Positions 7,912 to 15,597 are shown, counted from the stretch's first letter. The stretch: 64,000 nt of DNA from Candidatus Sulfotelmatobacter sp. (GCA_017883385.1 JADGNQ010000005.1:60998-124997); one strand, 5' to 3'. Numbers and translations are program-made. Notes: a model not told the origin generated them from the letters alone.

Positions 7912-8403
7912 TCAGTTCGCCATTCCGGCGGAGCCAGTCGGTTGGGCCTGCGTCATGCTCTTGGCGGGCTCGCTGGGCTGTGCTCCGTTCGCTGGGGTAC
8001 CGGGCTGCTGCGGAGCATACTTCGACGCGCACTTGGCCTGCAGTGCCTTGGCGTGGAAAACGCCGTCGTGCCCGAAGCTTCCATCGGCCAGAGCCTGCGA
8101 TTCGTCCTTGAACGTGTCGGGCGGCGCCTCGGTACCCGTGTAGTCGACCGAAAGAGTCTGATCCTGCTCCACCAGCACAAACTGCACGTGCGTCCCGGTG
8201 CGCTTGATCGAGCCCGTCTGCACGTTACCCGCAACGCGCAGCCGTTTCGAGTAAGCACCATTGCCCATGGTGTGCAACTCTTTGATGGTCACGTAGTAGC
8301 TCTTGCTGTCCTGCACGCCGGTGTAGGCCAGGTAGCCGAGCAGCAGACAAATGACTGCCGTCGATCCGCCGAACTTCAGATAAGTATTGAATTGACTCGA
8401 CAT
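7912..8403 (-). CDS. ccmE: Heme chaperone CcmE, cysteine (CxxxY) variant
   Basis: A 163-aa membrane-anchored protein: one N-terminal helix (about 12-32, STAVICLLLGYLAYTGV), then the CcmE OB-fold with LRVAGNVQTGSI, VQFVLVEQDQTLSVDYTGT and FHAKALQAKCASKY. CcmE receives heme from CcmC and carries it to apocytochrome c. In the canonical protein the heme bonds to His in an HxxxY motif; here the motif is CASKY, so the attachment residue would be cysteine. This CxxxY form is known from archaea and Desulfovibrio. The C-terminal tail is Pro/Gln/Ala-rich. I chose ATG 8403; an upstream GTG at 8430 adds nine residues. It is transcribed ahead of ccmABCD and divergently from the pyrophosphatase gene. Confidence 0.93.
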   Translation of the reverse strand: MSSQFNTYLKFGGSTAVICLLLGYLAYTGVQDSKSYYVTIKELHTMGNGAYSKRLRVAGNVQTGSIKRTGTHVQFVLVEQDQTLSVDYTGTEAPPDTFKDESQALADGSFGHDGVFHAKALQAKCASKYAPQQPGTPANGAQPSEPAKSMTQAQPTGSAGMAN

Positions 8404-8559
8404 AAGCGCCCCGAAGGGGATGCACCCCACAATCAGACTCTACGCGTCACCGGGGGCAGAATCAAGATTCAGGAGGACGCCCGCCAGTTGTCCATCCCCG
8501 ACTGGATCATCCCACGTCCGCTAGAATGAACGAGTCAGAAATCTGGATACCGTTCTCTT
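8404..8559. promoter_or_regulatory. Divergent promoter region of ccmE and ppa
   Basis: These 156 bases separate the divergently transcribed starts of ccmE and the pyrophosphatase gene and must hold both promoters. No strong consensus boxes or long palindromes were found. Confidence 0.4.
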
Positions 8560-9111
8560 ATGATCCATCCTTGGCACGACGTAACTCCCGGCGACAAGCT
8601 GCCTCACGAATTCGACTGCGTGGTGGAAATCCCCTTCGGCTCCAGCGTGAAGTACGAACTGGACAAGTCGAGTGGCCTGATCCGTCTCGACCGCATCCTG
8701 TACTCGGCCGTGTACTATCCGGCGAACTACGGTTTCATTCCGCAGACGCTCGCCGAAGACGACGATCCGCTTGATGTGCTGGTTCTCTGCCAGGAAACGG
8801 TGGTGCCGCTGACCATCATTCACGCCCGCACCATCGGCTTGATGACCATGATCGACGCCGGCAAACAGGACCACAAAATCATCGCGGTCGCGACCGAAGA
8901 TCCCGAGTTCAATTCTTATCGTGAGGCCGCAGAGATGCCGCCCCACCGGCTGCTCATGCTGCGCCGTTTTTTTCAGGACTACAAGCAGCTCGAAGGCAAG
9001 GCCGTCGAAGTCGATGAGATACGTCCACCCGGGGAAGCGTACCCCATCATCCTCGACGCACTGCACCGCTACAGCGAACAACGCCGCAAAGGCTTCAAGG
9101 GCGCGAAATAG
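8560..9111 (+). CDS. ppa: Inorganic pyrophosphatase (family I, soluble)
   Basis: A 183-aa cytoplasmic enzyme that hydrolyses pyrophosphate to two phosphates, pulling biosynthetic reactions forward. The family I signature is clear: [16 protein letters not shown] near the N-terminus, the [11 protein letters not shown] segment, the metal-binding [10 protein letters not shown] (about residues 65-75), and DHKIIAV plus the final KxxEGKAVEV region. Length matches the usual 170-190 residues. It has its own promoter region, divergent from ccmE, and no operon partner. Confidence 0.96.
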   Translation: MIHPWHDVTPGDKLPHEFDCVVEIPFGSSVKYELDKSSGLIRLDRILYSAVYYPANYGFIPQTLAEDDDPLDVLVLCQETVVPLTIIHARTIGLMTMIDAGKQDHKIIAVATEDPEFNSYREAAEMPPHRLLMLRRFFQDYKQLEGKAVEVDEIRPPGEAYPIILDALHRYSEQRRKGFKGAK

Positions 9112-9316
9112 CGATGTGATGTCGCTTGTGAGCGATGCTGATTTCTTTTGATCTCGTCCGCACTGGCTATCACGATTCGCGTCGAATTTCCACCATGTAC
9201 CGACGTAACCTTCCCTGGCCATGGGGCGGCCCCTAAACTTTGGTCCGAGTCAACTGCTGGTATTCTAGGATTCATCCGTAAGAACCCGTTTCTACGAAAC
9301 ACCCTGTGAGGAGACT

Positions 9317-9772
9317 ATGAAAACTGTACGACGTTGCGCCGTGCTCGTGTTCTTTGTTGCGGTCTGCACCGCTCTGACTTTCGCTGACGAACCGGGAAGA
9401 CATCCGGCCTACCTGCACGCGCTCGTGGACCTGCGCCACGCACGGGCTCATTTGGAACGCATGACACCGTCCGAGCGGATTGACAACGAGCAAGAGCGTG
9501 CTATCGCTGAGATCGACCGGGCGATTGACGAGATCAAGCGTGCCGCGATCGACGATGGCAAGAATCTAAACGATCATCCGCCGATCGACGAACACATGGG
9601 ACACCGGGGACGCTATCGCCGCGCATTGGAACTGCTCGATCTGGCGCACCGCGATGTCGCGCACAGAGAAGACGATCGGTCCGTGCGTGGATTGCAGGAG
9701 CGCGCCCTTCGCCATATTGACGAGGCGCATCGCATCGTCGAACACCTGGTCAGGCAGACCGGCAAGGACTAA
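9317..9772 (+). CDS. Small secreted helical protein of unknown function
   Basis: A 151-aa protein with a clear signal peptide (KTVRRCAVLVFFVAVCTALTFA, cleavage near residue 23). The mature part is highly charged and predicted all-helical, with regularly spaced His, Arg, Asp and Glu (for example RHARAHLERM, EIDRAIDEIKRA, LDLAHRDVAHRED, HIDEAHRIVEHLV). The heptad-like pattern suggests a helical bundle in the periplasm, and the many histidines could bind metal, but this is inference. It has a strong GAGGAG ribosome site and is followed by a strong terminator, so it is a single-gene unit. I do not recognise a named family. Confidence 0.82.
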   Translation: MKTVRRCAVLVFFVAVCTALTFADEPGRHPAYLHALVDLRHARAHLERMTPSERIDNEQERAIAEIDRAIDEIKRAAIDDGKNLNDHPPIDEHMGHRGRYRRALELLDLAHRDVAHREDDRSVRGLQERALRHIDEAHRIVEHLVRQTGKD

Positions 9773-9803
9773 CAGGACTTCGGTATCTCTCAATCATTTC
9801 AGC

Positions 9804-9840
9804 GAGAAGAAGGCCCGGCCTGAGCCGGGCCTTCTCTTTT
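9804..9840 (+). terminator. Rho-independent terminator
   Basis: GAGAAGAAGGCCCGGC and GCCGGGCCTTCTC pair across a CTGA loop, followed directly by TTTT, 30 bases after the preceding stop codon. It is one of the clearest intrinsic terminators in the window. Confidence 0.9.
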
Positions 9841-9900
9841 GCGCGCGCCGGAATGTTATCTTAGCCTCTCGCAGAACTGGATCGACCCATTGGAGAAGAC

Positions 9901-10248
9901 ATGGCCGCCGCGAAAAGGAGCACGATCCCTCCGGCTAAATTGGAATTGTACGAGAAGCTCATCGCCACGAATCCGAGCATTGAACGCAAGGGCGACGTTC
10001 ATCCTTACACTTCCGTGAATGGTCACATGTTCACGTATCTCGATCAGACCGGCACCATGGGCATGCGGCTGCCGAAGGATGAAGTGGGATCATTTCTGAA
10101 GAAACACAAGACCACTCTGTTCGAATCGTACGGCGTCGTGAAGAAGGACTACGTGACCGTTCCCGACACGCTGCTGAAGAATACGAAAGAATTAGAGAAG
10201 TATCTGCAGATCAGCTACGAATACACCAAGACGCTGAAACCCAAGTAG
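9901..10248 (+). CDS. Small cytoplasmic protein resembling TfoX N-terminal domain proteins
   Basis: A 115-aa soluble protein. The central segment SVNGHMFTYLDQTGTMGMRLPKDEVGSFLKKH, split by short turns, resembles the beta-sheet of TfoX/Sxy N-terminal domains, where a glycine-rich strand is followed by a line of charged residues; the C-terminal helix (TKELEKYLQISYEYTKTLKP) also fits. Such stand-alone domains are common and their role is not established; they are not necessarily competence regulators. A YjbR/MmcQ-like protein is the main alternative. It sits alone between a terminator and a repeat-rich gap. Confidence 0.75.
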   Translation: MAAAKRSTIPPAKLELYEKLIATNPSIERKGDVHPYTSVNGHMFTYLDQTGTMGMRLPKDEVGSFLKKHKTTLFESYGVVKKDYVTVPDTLLKNTKELEKYLQISYEYTKTLKPK

Positions 10249-10670
10249 CTTCGATGTGGCACAGGTTGCGGAAAAACCCGCAAATCAATACGCCGGGGCT
10301 GAACTGTCTGCCGGCAAACCCACGATTCGCATCAGGGCTTCGCTTCAGCGATGCCGTCCGTGCGGAGGCGTTGGCCACGGCTTCAGTCGCCGCCTGGACA
10401 GAGAGCAGCGACGGCTAAAGAGGTTGCAGAAAAACGCACGATTCGTATCAGGCTATGCCTTCAGGCATAGCGTAAATGCTGGCGAATCAATCACGCCTTC
10501 AGGCGCTGCCCACGCGGAATACGACTTTTTCCGTAGCCGGGCCTATTCTTGCTCCACGAATCGGCCCGGCTGAAAGCCGAGCCCTGATATAGATCGCTCT
10601 GTTTCCCCCGAATCTTCATCGATGCCGTAAGCGCGCCACAGAATCATTCCGGACATTCTCGATTTTTCTC
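10249..10670. repeat. Repeat-rich intergenic region (GATTCGTATCAGG family)
   Basis: No gene is supported in this gap. It holds at least two copies of a repeat starting with TTGCRGAAAAAC and ACGATTCGYATCAGG (about 10265-10360 and 10420-10470), each followed by a short palindrome such as GCTATGCCTTCAGGCATAGC. The part at about 10437-10540 matches, in reverse complement, the segment near 350-416, apart from an internal difference of roughly 38 bases. Another hairpin (CGGCCCGGCT / AGCCGAGCC) lies near 10561-10582. Confidence 0.75.
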
Positions 10671-10700
10671 TTGACATAGTGTACTAGTGATATAGTACAT
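10671..10700 (+). promoter_or_regulatory. Promoter -35 box and GntR/YtrA-type operator
   Basis: A consensus TTGACA (-35) at 10671-10676 is followed by the perfect inverted repeat TGTACTA-GTGATA-TAGTACA (10680-10699), which covers the -10 region. It lies immediately upstream of a GntR/YtrA regulator gene, whose subfamily typically autoregulates through such a site. The regulator's ATG at 10709 is so close that the message may be nearly leaderless. Confidence 0.75.
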
Positions 10701-10708
10701 TGACACGC

Positions 10709-11125
10709 ATGGGAAAGACTACGGAGCGCGACGCGCGGTTCCAGTTCGCACTCGACCTGCATAGTGGCGTCCCCGTCTACCGCCAGCTCATTGATCAGGT
10801 GCGCTCTGGAGCTGCCGCCGGTTCGTTGACCGCGGGAGACCAGTTGCCCACGGTGCGCCAACTTGCCGTCGACTTGACCATCAATCCCAACACGGTTATG
10901 CGGGCTTACCGGGAGCTGGAACTGGGCGGTCTGCTCGAAACCCATCAGGGCACGGGAACGTTCATTGCCAACAAGAAGCCGGAAAAGAATTCCGCCGAGC
11001 GGGAGCGTCAGCTCGGCCAAATGGCCGGAGAATTCGCGGCGCGCGCAGGGGCCGCCGGATTCACCCTCGAAGATCTGATCGATCGTCTGCGCGAGTTACT
11101 GCCTCGCCCCACACAAAGGAGATAG
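10709..11125 (+). CDS. GntR-family transcriptional regulator, YtrA subfamily
   Basis: A 138-aa protein. The winged helix-turn-helix occupies about residues 10-80: PVYRQLIDQVRSGAAAGSL, the signature GDQLPTVRQLAVDL, NPNTVMRAYRELE, and the wing GLLETHQGTGTFIA. The short C-terminal tail lacks an effector-binding domain of the FadR or HutC type, which places it in the YtrA group that usually controls ABC transporters or membrane proteins next door. Here the neighbour, five bases downstream, is a slipin gene. A palindromic operator overlaps its promoter. I chose ATG 10709; an in-frame TTG at 10700 lies inside the operator. Confidence 0.92.
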   Translation: MGKTTERDARFQFALDLHSGVPVYRQLIDQVRSGAAAGSLTAGDQLPTVRQLAVDLTINPNTVMRAYRELELGGLLETHQGTGTFIANKKPEKNSAERERQLGQMAGEFAARAGAAGFTLEDLIDRLRELLPRPTQRR

Positions 11126-11130
11126 ACGTT

Positions 11131-12000
11131 ATGGCAAGAATCCAACTCAATGAGATCAACGGTGTAGCCCGCCTGCTGTTCGCGATCAGCCTGGTGATCG
11201 GACTTGCAGTGTCCCAAGCGATCCATCACCCGGCGCCGGCCATCGCCGGAGCCTTGGTCGGCCTCTACTTACTATTTGCGATCAAAGTGGTGCGCCAGTG
11301 GGAGAAGGTGGCTCTTTTGCGGTTGGGGCATTATGTCGGCCTGCGCGGCCCGGGCATGTTTCACATTGTGCCCATTGTCGAAACTCTCAGCCCTTACGTG
11401 GACCAGCGCGTGCGCGTGGCCAGTGTTTCGGCGGAATCGACATTGACGCGCGACACGGTTCCGGTGAACGTCGATGCGATCGTGTTCTGGCTGGTGTGGA
11501 ACGCGGAGAAATCCATTCTCGAAGTGGAGAACTTCATCGACGCCATCAACATGAGTGCGCAAACCGCGCTGCGCGAGTCGATCGGACGCCACGAACTGGC
11601 GCAGATGATCACCGAGCGCGAAACCATGGGCCGCGAGCTGCAGCGCATTCTCGACGAAAAGACGAATCCCTGGGGCATCACGGTGCAGTCAGTCGAGATC
11701 CGGGACGTGAAAATCCCGTCGGGTCTGGAAGATGCGATGTCGCGCCAGGCGCAAGCTCAGCGCGAGCGGCAGGCCCGAATTATTCTGGGCCAAGCCGAAA
11801 ACGAAATCTCCAACAGCTTCGTGCAAGCCGCAGCCGCGTATGCCGAGAATCCTATCGCCTTGCACTTGCGCGCCATGAACATGCTCTACGAAGCGGTCAA
11901 GGAGAAGGGTGCGATGGTGATCGTGCCCTCGTCGGCAGTAGAAACGATGGGACTCGGAGGAACTCTGGCAACTGCGTCACTCGGCGGAGCAAAACCGTAA
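11131..12000 (+). CDS. Slipin / stomatin-like SPFH (band 7) membrane protein
   Basis: A 289-aa protein. Two hydrophobic segments (about 12-30 and 35-52) anchor it, followed by the SPFH domain: VVRQWEKVALLRLG, GLRGPGMFHIVPIVE, VDQRVRVASVSAES, LTRDTVPVNVDAIVFW and the coiled-coil stretch MSRQAQAQRERQARI. Slipins form membrane scaffolds and are often paired with NfeD proteases; no NfeD gene is present here. Instead the gene follows a GntR regulator with a consensus AAAGGAGAT ribosome site, suggesting a two-gene unit induced when the repressor is released. Function is inferred from family only. Confidence 0.93.
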   Translation: MARIQLNEINGVARLLFAISLVIGLAVSQAIHHPAPAIAGALVGLYLLFAIKVVRQWEKVALLRLGHYVGLRGPGMFHIVPIVETLSPYVDQRVRVASVSAESTLTRDTVPVNVDAIVFWLVWNAEKSILEVENFIDAINMSAQTALRESIGRHELAQMITERETMGRELQRILDEKTNPWGITVQSVEIRDVKIPSGLEDAMSRQAQAQRERQARIILGQAENEISNSFVQAAAAYAENPIALHLRAMNMLYEAVKEKGAMVIVPSSAVETMGLGGTLATASLGGAKP

Positions 12001-12145
12001 ATCCCCTCGCAACAAAATTGGGCAGGGCCCAGCCGGGCTCCCAGGTCGTTTCGGGAAGGGCCCGGCTTTTAGCCGGGCCGTCAGAACCCGCCTAAACACT
12101 GGGCTTTAGCCCCTGAACTCCATTGCCGCAAGAGGAGAAACTTGT
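12001..12145. repeat. Short palindromes in an intergenic region
   Basis: GGCCCGGCT-TTT-AGCCGGGCC (12059-12079) forms a 9-bp hairpin; a related half-copy GGGCCCAGCCGGGCT precedes it, and GGGCTTTAGCCC follows near 12101-12112. These resemble other short palindromes in the window and may also terminate the slipin transcript. Confidence 0.6.
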
Positions 12146-12859
12146 ATGAATTCGCTTGCGATAAAAACTCAAAAAGGATCAAGAGATTTTGTTCTGGGCG
12201 TCGCCTTGGTACTCGCTGGGGTGCTGCTCGCAGTTCGCACCGGCAACACTCAGCAATTGCAAAAAGGCGTCAGCGTCCAGATGCCCGTTACCAGCAACGC
12301 CGCGCTCATGCCTGAGGCGGACAATAACGACGCCTGGATCGTGGCAGTCACCCCTGACGGCGGCTTGTTCTTTGGGGTTGATAAAGTCACGCCCGAGGGC
12401 TTGGCCGACAAAATGAAGAGCATCCCACGCCGACGCGACCAAAAGCTCTACATCAAAGCGGATGCCCGCACGCCATTTGCCGATGTCCGCAGAGTCTTTA
12501 CGGCTGCCCACGATCTGGCTTTCGATGCAGTGGTCCTGCTGACATCCCAAACAGAATCGGCGGCCCCAGGAACCGCCGTGCCCCCAAAAGGCCTGGAAGT
12601 ACAAATTGCTCCGCACTCAAATGCGGCAACCATCGTTGTGCAAGTCAACGCGGGGCAGCCACCTACGTTCCAGGTAAACGATCAGAAGACTCTGGAGGCT
12701 GATCTGCCGAACGCACTGACGCGACTTCTCCAAAACCGGGGCGATACGCCAGTTTTGGTGAAGACCCATGGACCAGTCGAATTTGCTCCGGTCGTACGCG
12801 CAATCGATGCATGCCATTCGGTTGGAGCCAAGGTGATGCTGTCCACGCCGCAACTGTAA
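12146..12859 (+). CDS. ExbD/TolR-like protein with two tandem periplasmic domains
   Basis: A 237-aa protein with one N-terminal membrane helix (about 15-31). Two ExbD-like periplasmic domains follow. The first (about 40-135) contains KGVSVQMPVTSNAA, a VTPDGGLFF strand and the closing LYIKADARTPFADVRRVF; the second (about 148-236) begins KGLEVQIAPHSNAA and ends VLVKTHGPVEFAPVVRAI. The matching KG-VQ-SNAA openings show internal duplication. ExbD and TolR normally have one such domain and use proton flow through an ExbB or TolQ partner to energise outer-membrane processes. No partner gene is adjacent, and the usual membrane aspartate is not obvious, so activity as a motor subunit is uncertain. 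Confidence 0.78.
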   Translation: MNSLAIKTQKGSRDFVLGVALVLAGVLLAVRTGNTQQLQKGVSVQMPVTSNAALMPEADNNDAWIVAVTPDGGLFFGVDKVTPEGLADKMKSIPRRRDQKLYIKADARTPFADVRRVFTAAHDLAFDAVVLLTSQTESAAPGTAVPPKGLEVQIAPHSNAATIVVQVNAGQPPTFQVNDQKTLEADLPNALTRLLQNRGDTPVLVKTHGPVEFAPVVRAIDACHSVGAKVMLSTPQL

Positions 12860-12871
12860 AACCGGGAACCA

Positions 12872-12903
12872 GGGCTGGTGCAAAGTGTCTTTCGCACCAG
12901 CCC
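12872..12903 (+). terminator. Stem-loop after the ExbD-like gene
   Basis: GGGCTGGTGC and GCACCAGCCC pair perfectly over ten bases with a 12-base loop, 12 bases after the stop codon. There is no T-tract, so it is a candidate terminator or message stabiliser only. Confidence 0.5.
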
Positions 12904-12972
12904 CAGTGGTAACGGTTACGACGGACTACCCCAGGATTAAAGTCTTTGCAGCAACCTGCCGATAGCGGATAC

Positions 12973-13206
12973 ATGGACCCCTCCGCCATCGCTCTTCAAG
13001 GACTGCAGCAAGCCGAGGTTCAACTAGAAACAGCCGCAGCCAGGATCGCCAGCGCCGGCGCAAGCGACGGAAGCAACCTGGACGTGGTCGATCTCAGTAC
13101 GGAGATGGTTGCGCTGATGTCCGCGCAAGCCTCGTTCTCCGCGAACGTCGCCACCCTCAAGACTGCCGACCAGATGCAAAAGAGCCTCGTCGATCTGAAA
13201 GCCTGA
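12973..13206 (+). CDS. Short flagellar rod/hook C-terminal-like protein
   Basis: A 77-aa protein. The second half reads VDLSTEMVALMSAQASFSANVATLKTADQMQKSLVDL, which closely resembles the conserved C-terminal helix of flagellar axial proteins (FlgC, FlgE, FlgG), where an EM(V/I)-x4-A-(Q/Y)-x-(A/S)-(F/Y)-x-AN motif precedes a final Lys-rich helix. Those proteins are far longer and end with this helix, so this is a domain-sized orphan. No other flagellar gene is nearby. It may be a free-standing coiled-coil protein or a relic. ATG 12973 is chosen; an upstream in-frame start at 12946 adds nine residues. It converges with the M13 peptidase gene with a four-base gap. Confidence 0.72.
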   Translation: MDPSAIALQGLQQAEVQLETAAARIASAGASDGSNLDVVDLSTEMVALMSAQASFSANVATLKTADQMQKSLVDLKA

Positions 13207-13209
13207 GCG

Positions 13210-15249
13210 TTACCACACATGGCAAGCGTTCTCCGCCACCATGGGCTGCCCCGCCTTGCATCCCCATGCCTTCTGGAACTCCGGCATATTCTGCACCACG
13301 CCATCCACGCGATACTTTCCCGGCGAGTGCGGATTTGTACTGACTTGCATCCGCAAATACTCCGGCCGCTGCTTCTCACACCAAACGCGCCCGAATCCCA
13401 GAAAGAAGCGCTGTTCCGGCGTGTAGCCATCAACGCTCTGCCCTTCCTTTCCTGTCTTATCGTCGGCAATCATGTGCTCGAGCGCCATCAGTGCGATGCG
13501 CGCTCCGCCGTTGTCGGCCGTGTTTTCGCCCAGCGTGAGACGCCCGTTCAATTTCATGGTGTCGACAGCAACAAAGTTCGAGTATTCATCGGCAACGCAG
13601 CTCACGCGCTTCTCGAATTCCTTGCCATCCTGCTCCGTCCACCAATCGCGCAAGTTGCCCGTGGGATCAAACTTACGCCCCTGATCGTCGAACCCATGCG
13701 TGAGTTCGTGCCCAATCACCAGCCCGATGCCGCCGAAGTTGACGGCGTCGTCCATGGCCTTGTCGAAGAAAGGAGGCTGCAGAATGCCCGCCGGGAACAC
13801 AATCTCGTTAAACGACCCGCTGTAGTACGCGTTGACCTCCGGCGGAGTCATGCCCCACTCCTTGCGGTCCAGCGGCTTGTCGATCTTCGCCACCTGCCGT
13901 TTCGCTTCGAATTCGTCGGCCCGCTGCACGTTCCCCAGCAGATCGTCCCCCTTGATCGTCACCGCACCGTAATCGCGGTACACATCGGGATAGCCAATCT
14001 TGTTGCGGATTGCCGTCAGCTTCACCTTCGCCTGTTTCTTGGTGTCGTCGCTCATCCACGAAAGCCCCTGAATGTCCTCATCCAGCGACTTTTCCAACGC
14101 GTCCACCATCTTCAGCATGCGCTGCTTTCCTTCAGCCCCGAAGGTTGCCTCGACATAGCGTTGCCCCAGCGCCTCTCCCAGCGAGCCGTCCACCAGATCG
14201 ACGCAGCGTTTCCAGCGATCCTGATTCTGCTTCTGCCCGGTGAGAGCCTGACGCATTTTGAAGTCGGCATCGACAAATGGCTGCGAGAGCCACGCCGCCG
14301 CCGCGCGCAATACCCGAAAGGTCACATAGGTCTTCAGCGACTCGAGTGGGAGCGATGCGATCACTCCGCTGACCTGCTTGAAATAGTCCGGGTTGCCGAC
14401 GTTGAGGGCGGCAAAGTTGGGCGCGCCGACGCCGGTGAAGTAACGATTAAGCGAAAACTCCGGAGCCAGACCAAGGGCTTCGTCGCGCGTCATTTTGTGG
14501 TCGCGGTTCTTGGGATCGCGCCGCTTGGTGCGGTCCATCGAGTTGGCAGCAAGCAGCGTTTCGACGACGAGTACGGCTTGAGCCGAAGCGGCCGCCTGTT
14601 GCGGCGTCTGCCCGGCCAGGGTGAAGACTTCGGTCGCATAATCGACGAAGTGCTTGCGCATCTCGACCTTGTCGGAATCATCTTTAAGGTAGTAATCGCG
14701 GTCGGGCAGCGAGAGCCCGCCCTGGTCGATGTAGGCGATCACCCGGTCCGCATTGTGCAGGTCGGAATTCGAATAGAAGCTGAACAAGGCCGTCGTCCCC
14801 ACCATGTGCAAGTGCGCAATCTCGTCGATCAGCGCGCCCTTGTCCTTCGCCGCGGCGATGCGTTCCAGTTCCGGCTTCAGCGGCGCGAATCCCTTGGCGT
14901 TCGCCGCCTTTTCGTCCATGCAGGAGCCGTACAGGTCGCCGATCTTCTGGTCAACGGCACTGCGGCCAGCGCCGCCCGCCGCCGCCTTTTCCAGAATTCC
15001 GCGCTCGACGGTGAGGTTGCGCTCATTGAGTTCAGAGAAGCTCTGCCAAGCCGGCCTGTCGGCGGGAATCTCAGAATTCTTGATCCAGTTTCCGCATGCG
15101 TACTGGTAGAAATCCACGCATGGATCGATGCTCTTGTCGATCGTGTCGAGACTGAATCCAGCGGCAGTCTTGGCGGAAGACGCAGATTGCGAGAAACTGC
15201 CGGCAGTCACAAGCAACAGGAAGGCCAGCAAAAGGCGGAACACGCGCAT
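13210..15249 (-). CDS. Secreted M13-family (neprilysin/PepO-like) zinc endopeptidase
   Basis: A 679-aa protein with a signal peptide (about 1-22) and a complete M13 fold. Landmarks: CVDFYQYACGNWI near the N-terminus, NAYYSGSFNEIVFPAGILQPPFF preceding the active site in pieces, the zinc motif HELTHGFDD (HExxH), the third ligand in LGENTADNGG, and the C-terminal AWGCKAGQPM. These enzymes cleave peptides in the periplasm or outside the cell. Length matches the usual 660-690 residues. Acidobacteria typically carry several. It has no operon partner; its 3' end nearly touches the small flagellar-like gene on the other strand. Confidence 0.95.
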   Translation of the reverse strand: MRVFRLLLAFLLLVTAGSFSQSASSAKTAAGFSLDTIDKSIDPCVDFYQYACGNWIKNSEIPADRPAWQSFSELNERNLTVERGILEKAAAGGAGRSAVDQKIGDLYGSCMDEKAANAKGFAPLKPELERIAAAKDKGALIDEIAHLHMVGTTALFSFYSNSDLHNADRVIAYIDQGGLSLPDRDYYLKDDSDKVEMRKHFVDYATEVFTLAGQTPQQAAASAQAVLVVETLLAANSMDRTKRRDPKNRDHKMTRDEALGLAPEFSLNRYFTGVGAPNFAALNVGNPDYFKQVSGVIASLPLESLKTYVTFRVLRAAAAWLSQPFVDADFKMRQALTGQKQNQDRWKRCVDLVDGSLGEALGQRYVEATFGAEGKQRMLKMVDALEKSLDEDIQGLSWMSDDTKKQAKVKLTAIRNKIGYPDVYRDYGAVTIKGDDLLGNVQRADEFEAKRQVAKIDKPLDRKEWGMTPPEVNAYYSGSFNEIVFPAGILQPPFFDKAMDDAVNFGGIGLVIGHELTHGFDDQGRKFDPTGNLRDWWTEQDGKEFEKRVSCVADEYSNFVAVDTMKLNGRLTLGENTADNGGARIALMALEHMIADDKTGKEGQSVDGYTPEQRFFLGFGRVWCEKQRPEYLRMQVSTNPHSPGKYRVDGVVQNMPEFQKAWGCKAGQPMVAENACHVW

Positions 15250-15404
15250 GAGAGAACTCTCCTTGAAATAGCGATGAGCGGCAACGGTTGGGATTCTATG
15301 CCCTGCTCTTCGCCATGATCAAGAACCGCGGTCCAGAGAGCGGAAGCGGTCCAAACAAACGCTTCAAGGATGTTCTGTTGCGGAACAATCTCCGACAGTC
15401 TGCC

Positions 15405-15521
15405 CAATTGAAAGACAAGGCCGCCATCGTTTATCCGCTCGAAGATTTCGACTACGGAATGCGCGAGTTCGCCATCCGCGACAACAACGGCTACATCCTG
15501 CAGGTCGGCCAGGAATTCTGA
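15405..15521 (+). pseudogene. Remnant of a glyoxalase/VOC-family protein
   Basis: The last part of this frame reads AIVYPLEDFDYGMREFAI then RDNNGYILQVGQEF, which is the C-terminal beta-alpha-beta of VOC-superfamily proteins (usual form REF-x-RDPDGN-x-(L/I)-x-F-GE). The upstream sequence in the same frame, open from 15288, does not resemble the rest of the domain, and no start with a ribosome site fits. The gene appears truncated at its 5' end, with the M13 peptidase gene starting just beyond on the other strand. Confidence 0.6.
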
Positions 15522-15556
15522 GCTGAGCGAGGTGCAGCCGCTCGAATCGTACTCTC

Positions 15557-15597
15557 TGCACAGGAATCTCTGTGTCCCCTGTGTCCTCTGTGGTTAA
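15557..15597. repeat. AACCACAGAGGACACAG repeat, single arm
   Basis: The reverse complement reads TTAACCACAGAGGACACAGG and continues GGACACAGAG, a half-element of the family found at seven places in the window. It lies upstream of thiC. Confidence 0.7.

Noticed and set aside
13219..15318. A 699-codon open frame antisense to the M13 peptidase gene
   Set aside because: It mirrors the codon pattern of a strongly supported gene on the other strand, is rich in Arg/His/Leu without any domain, and has no ribosome site.
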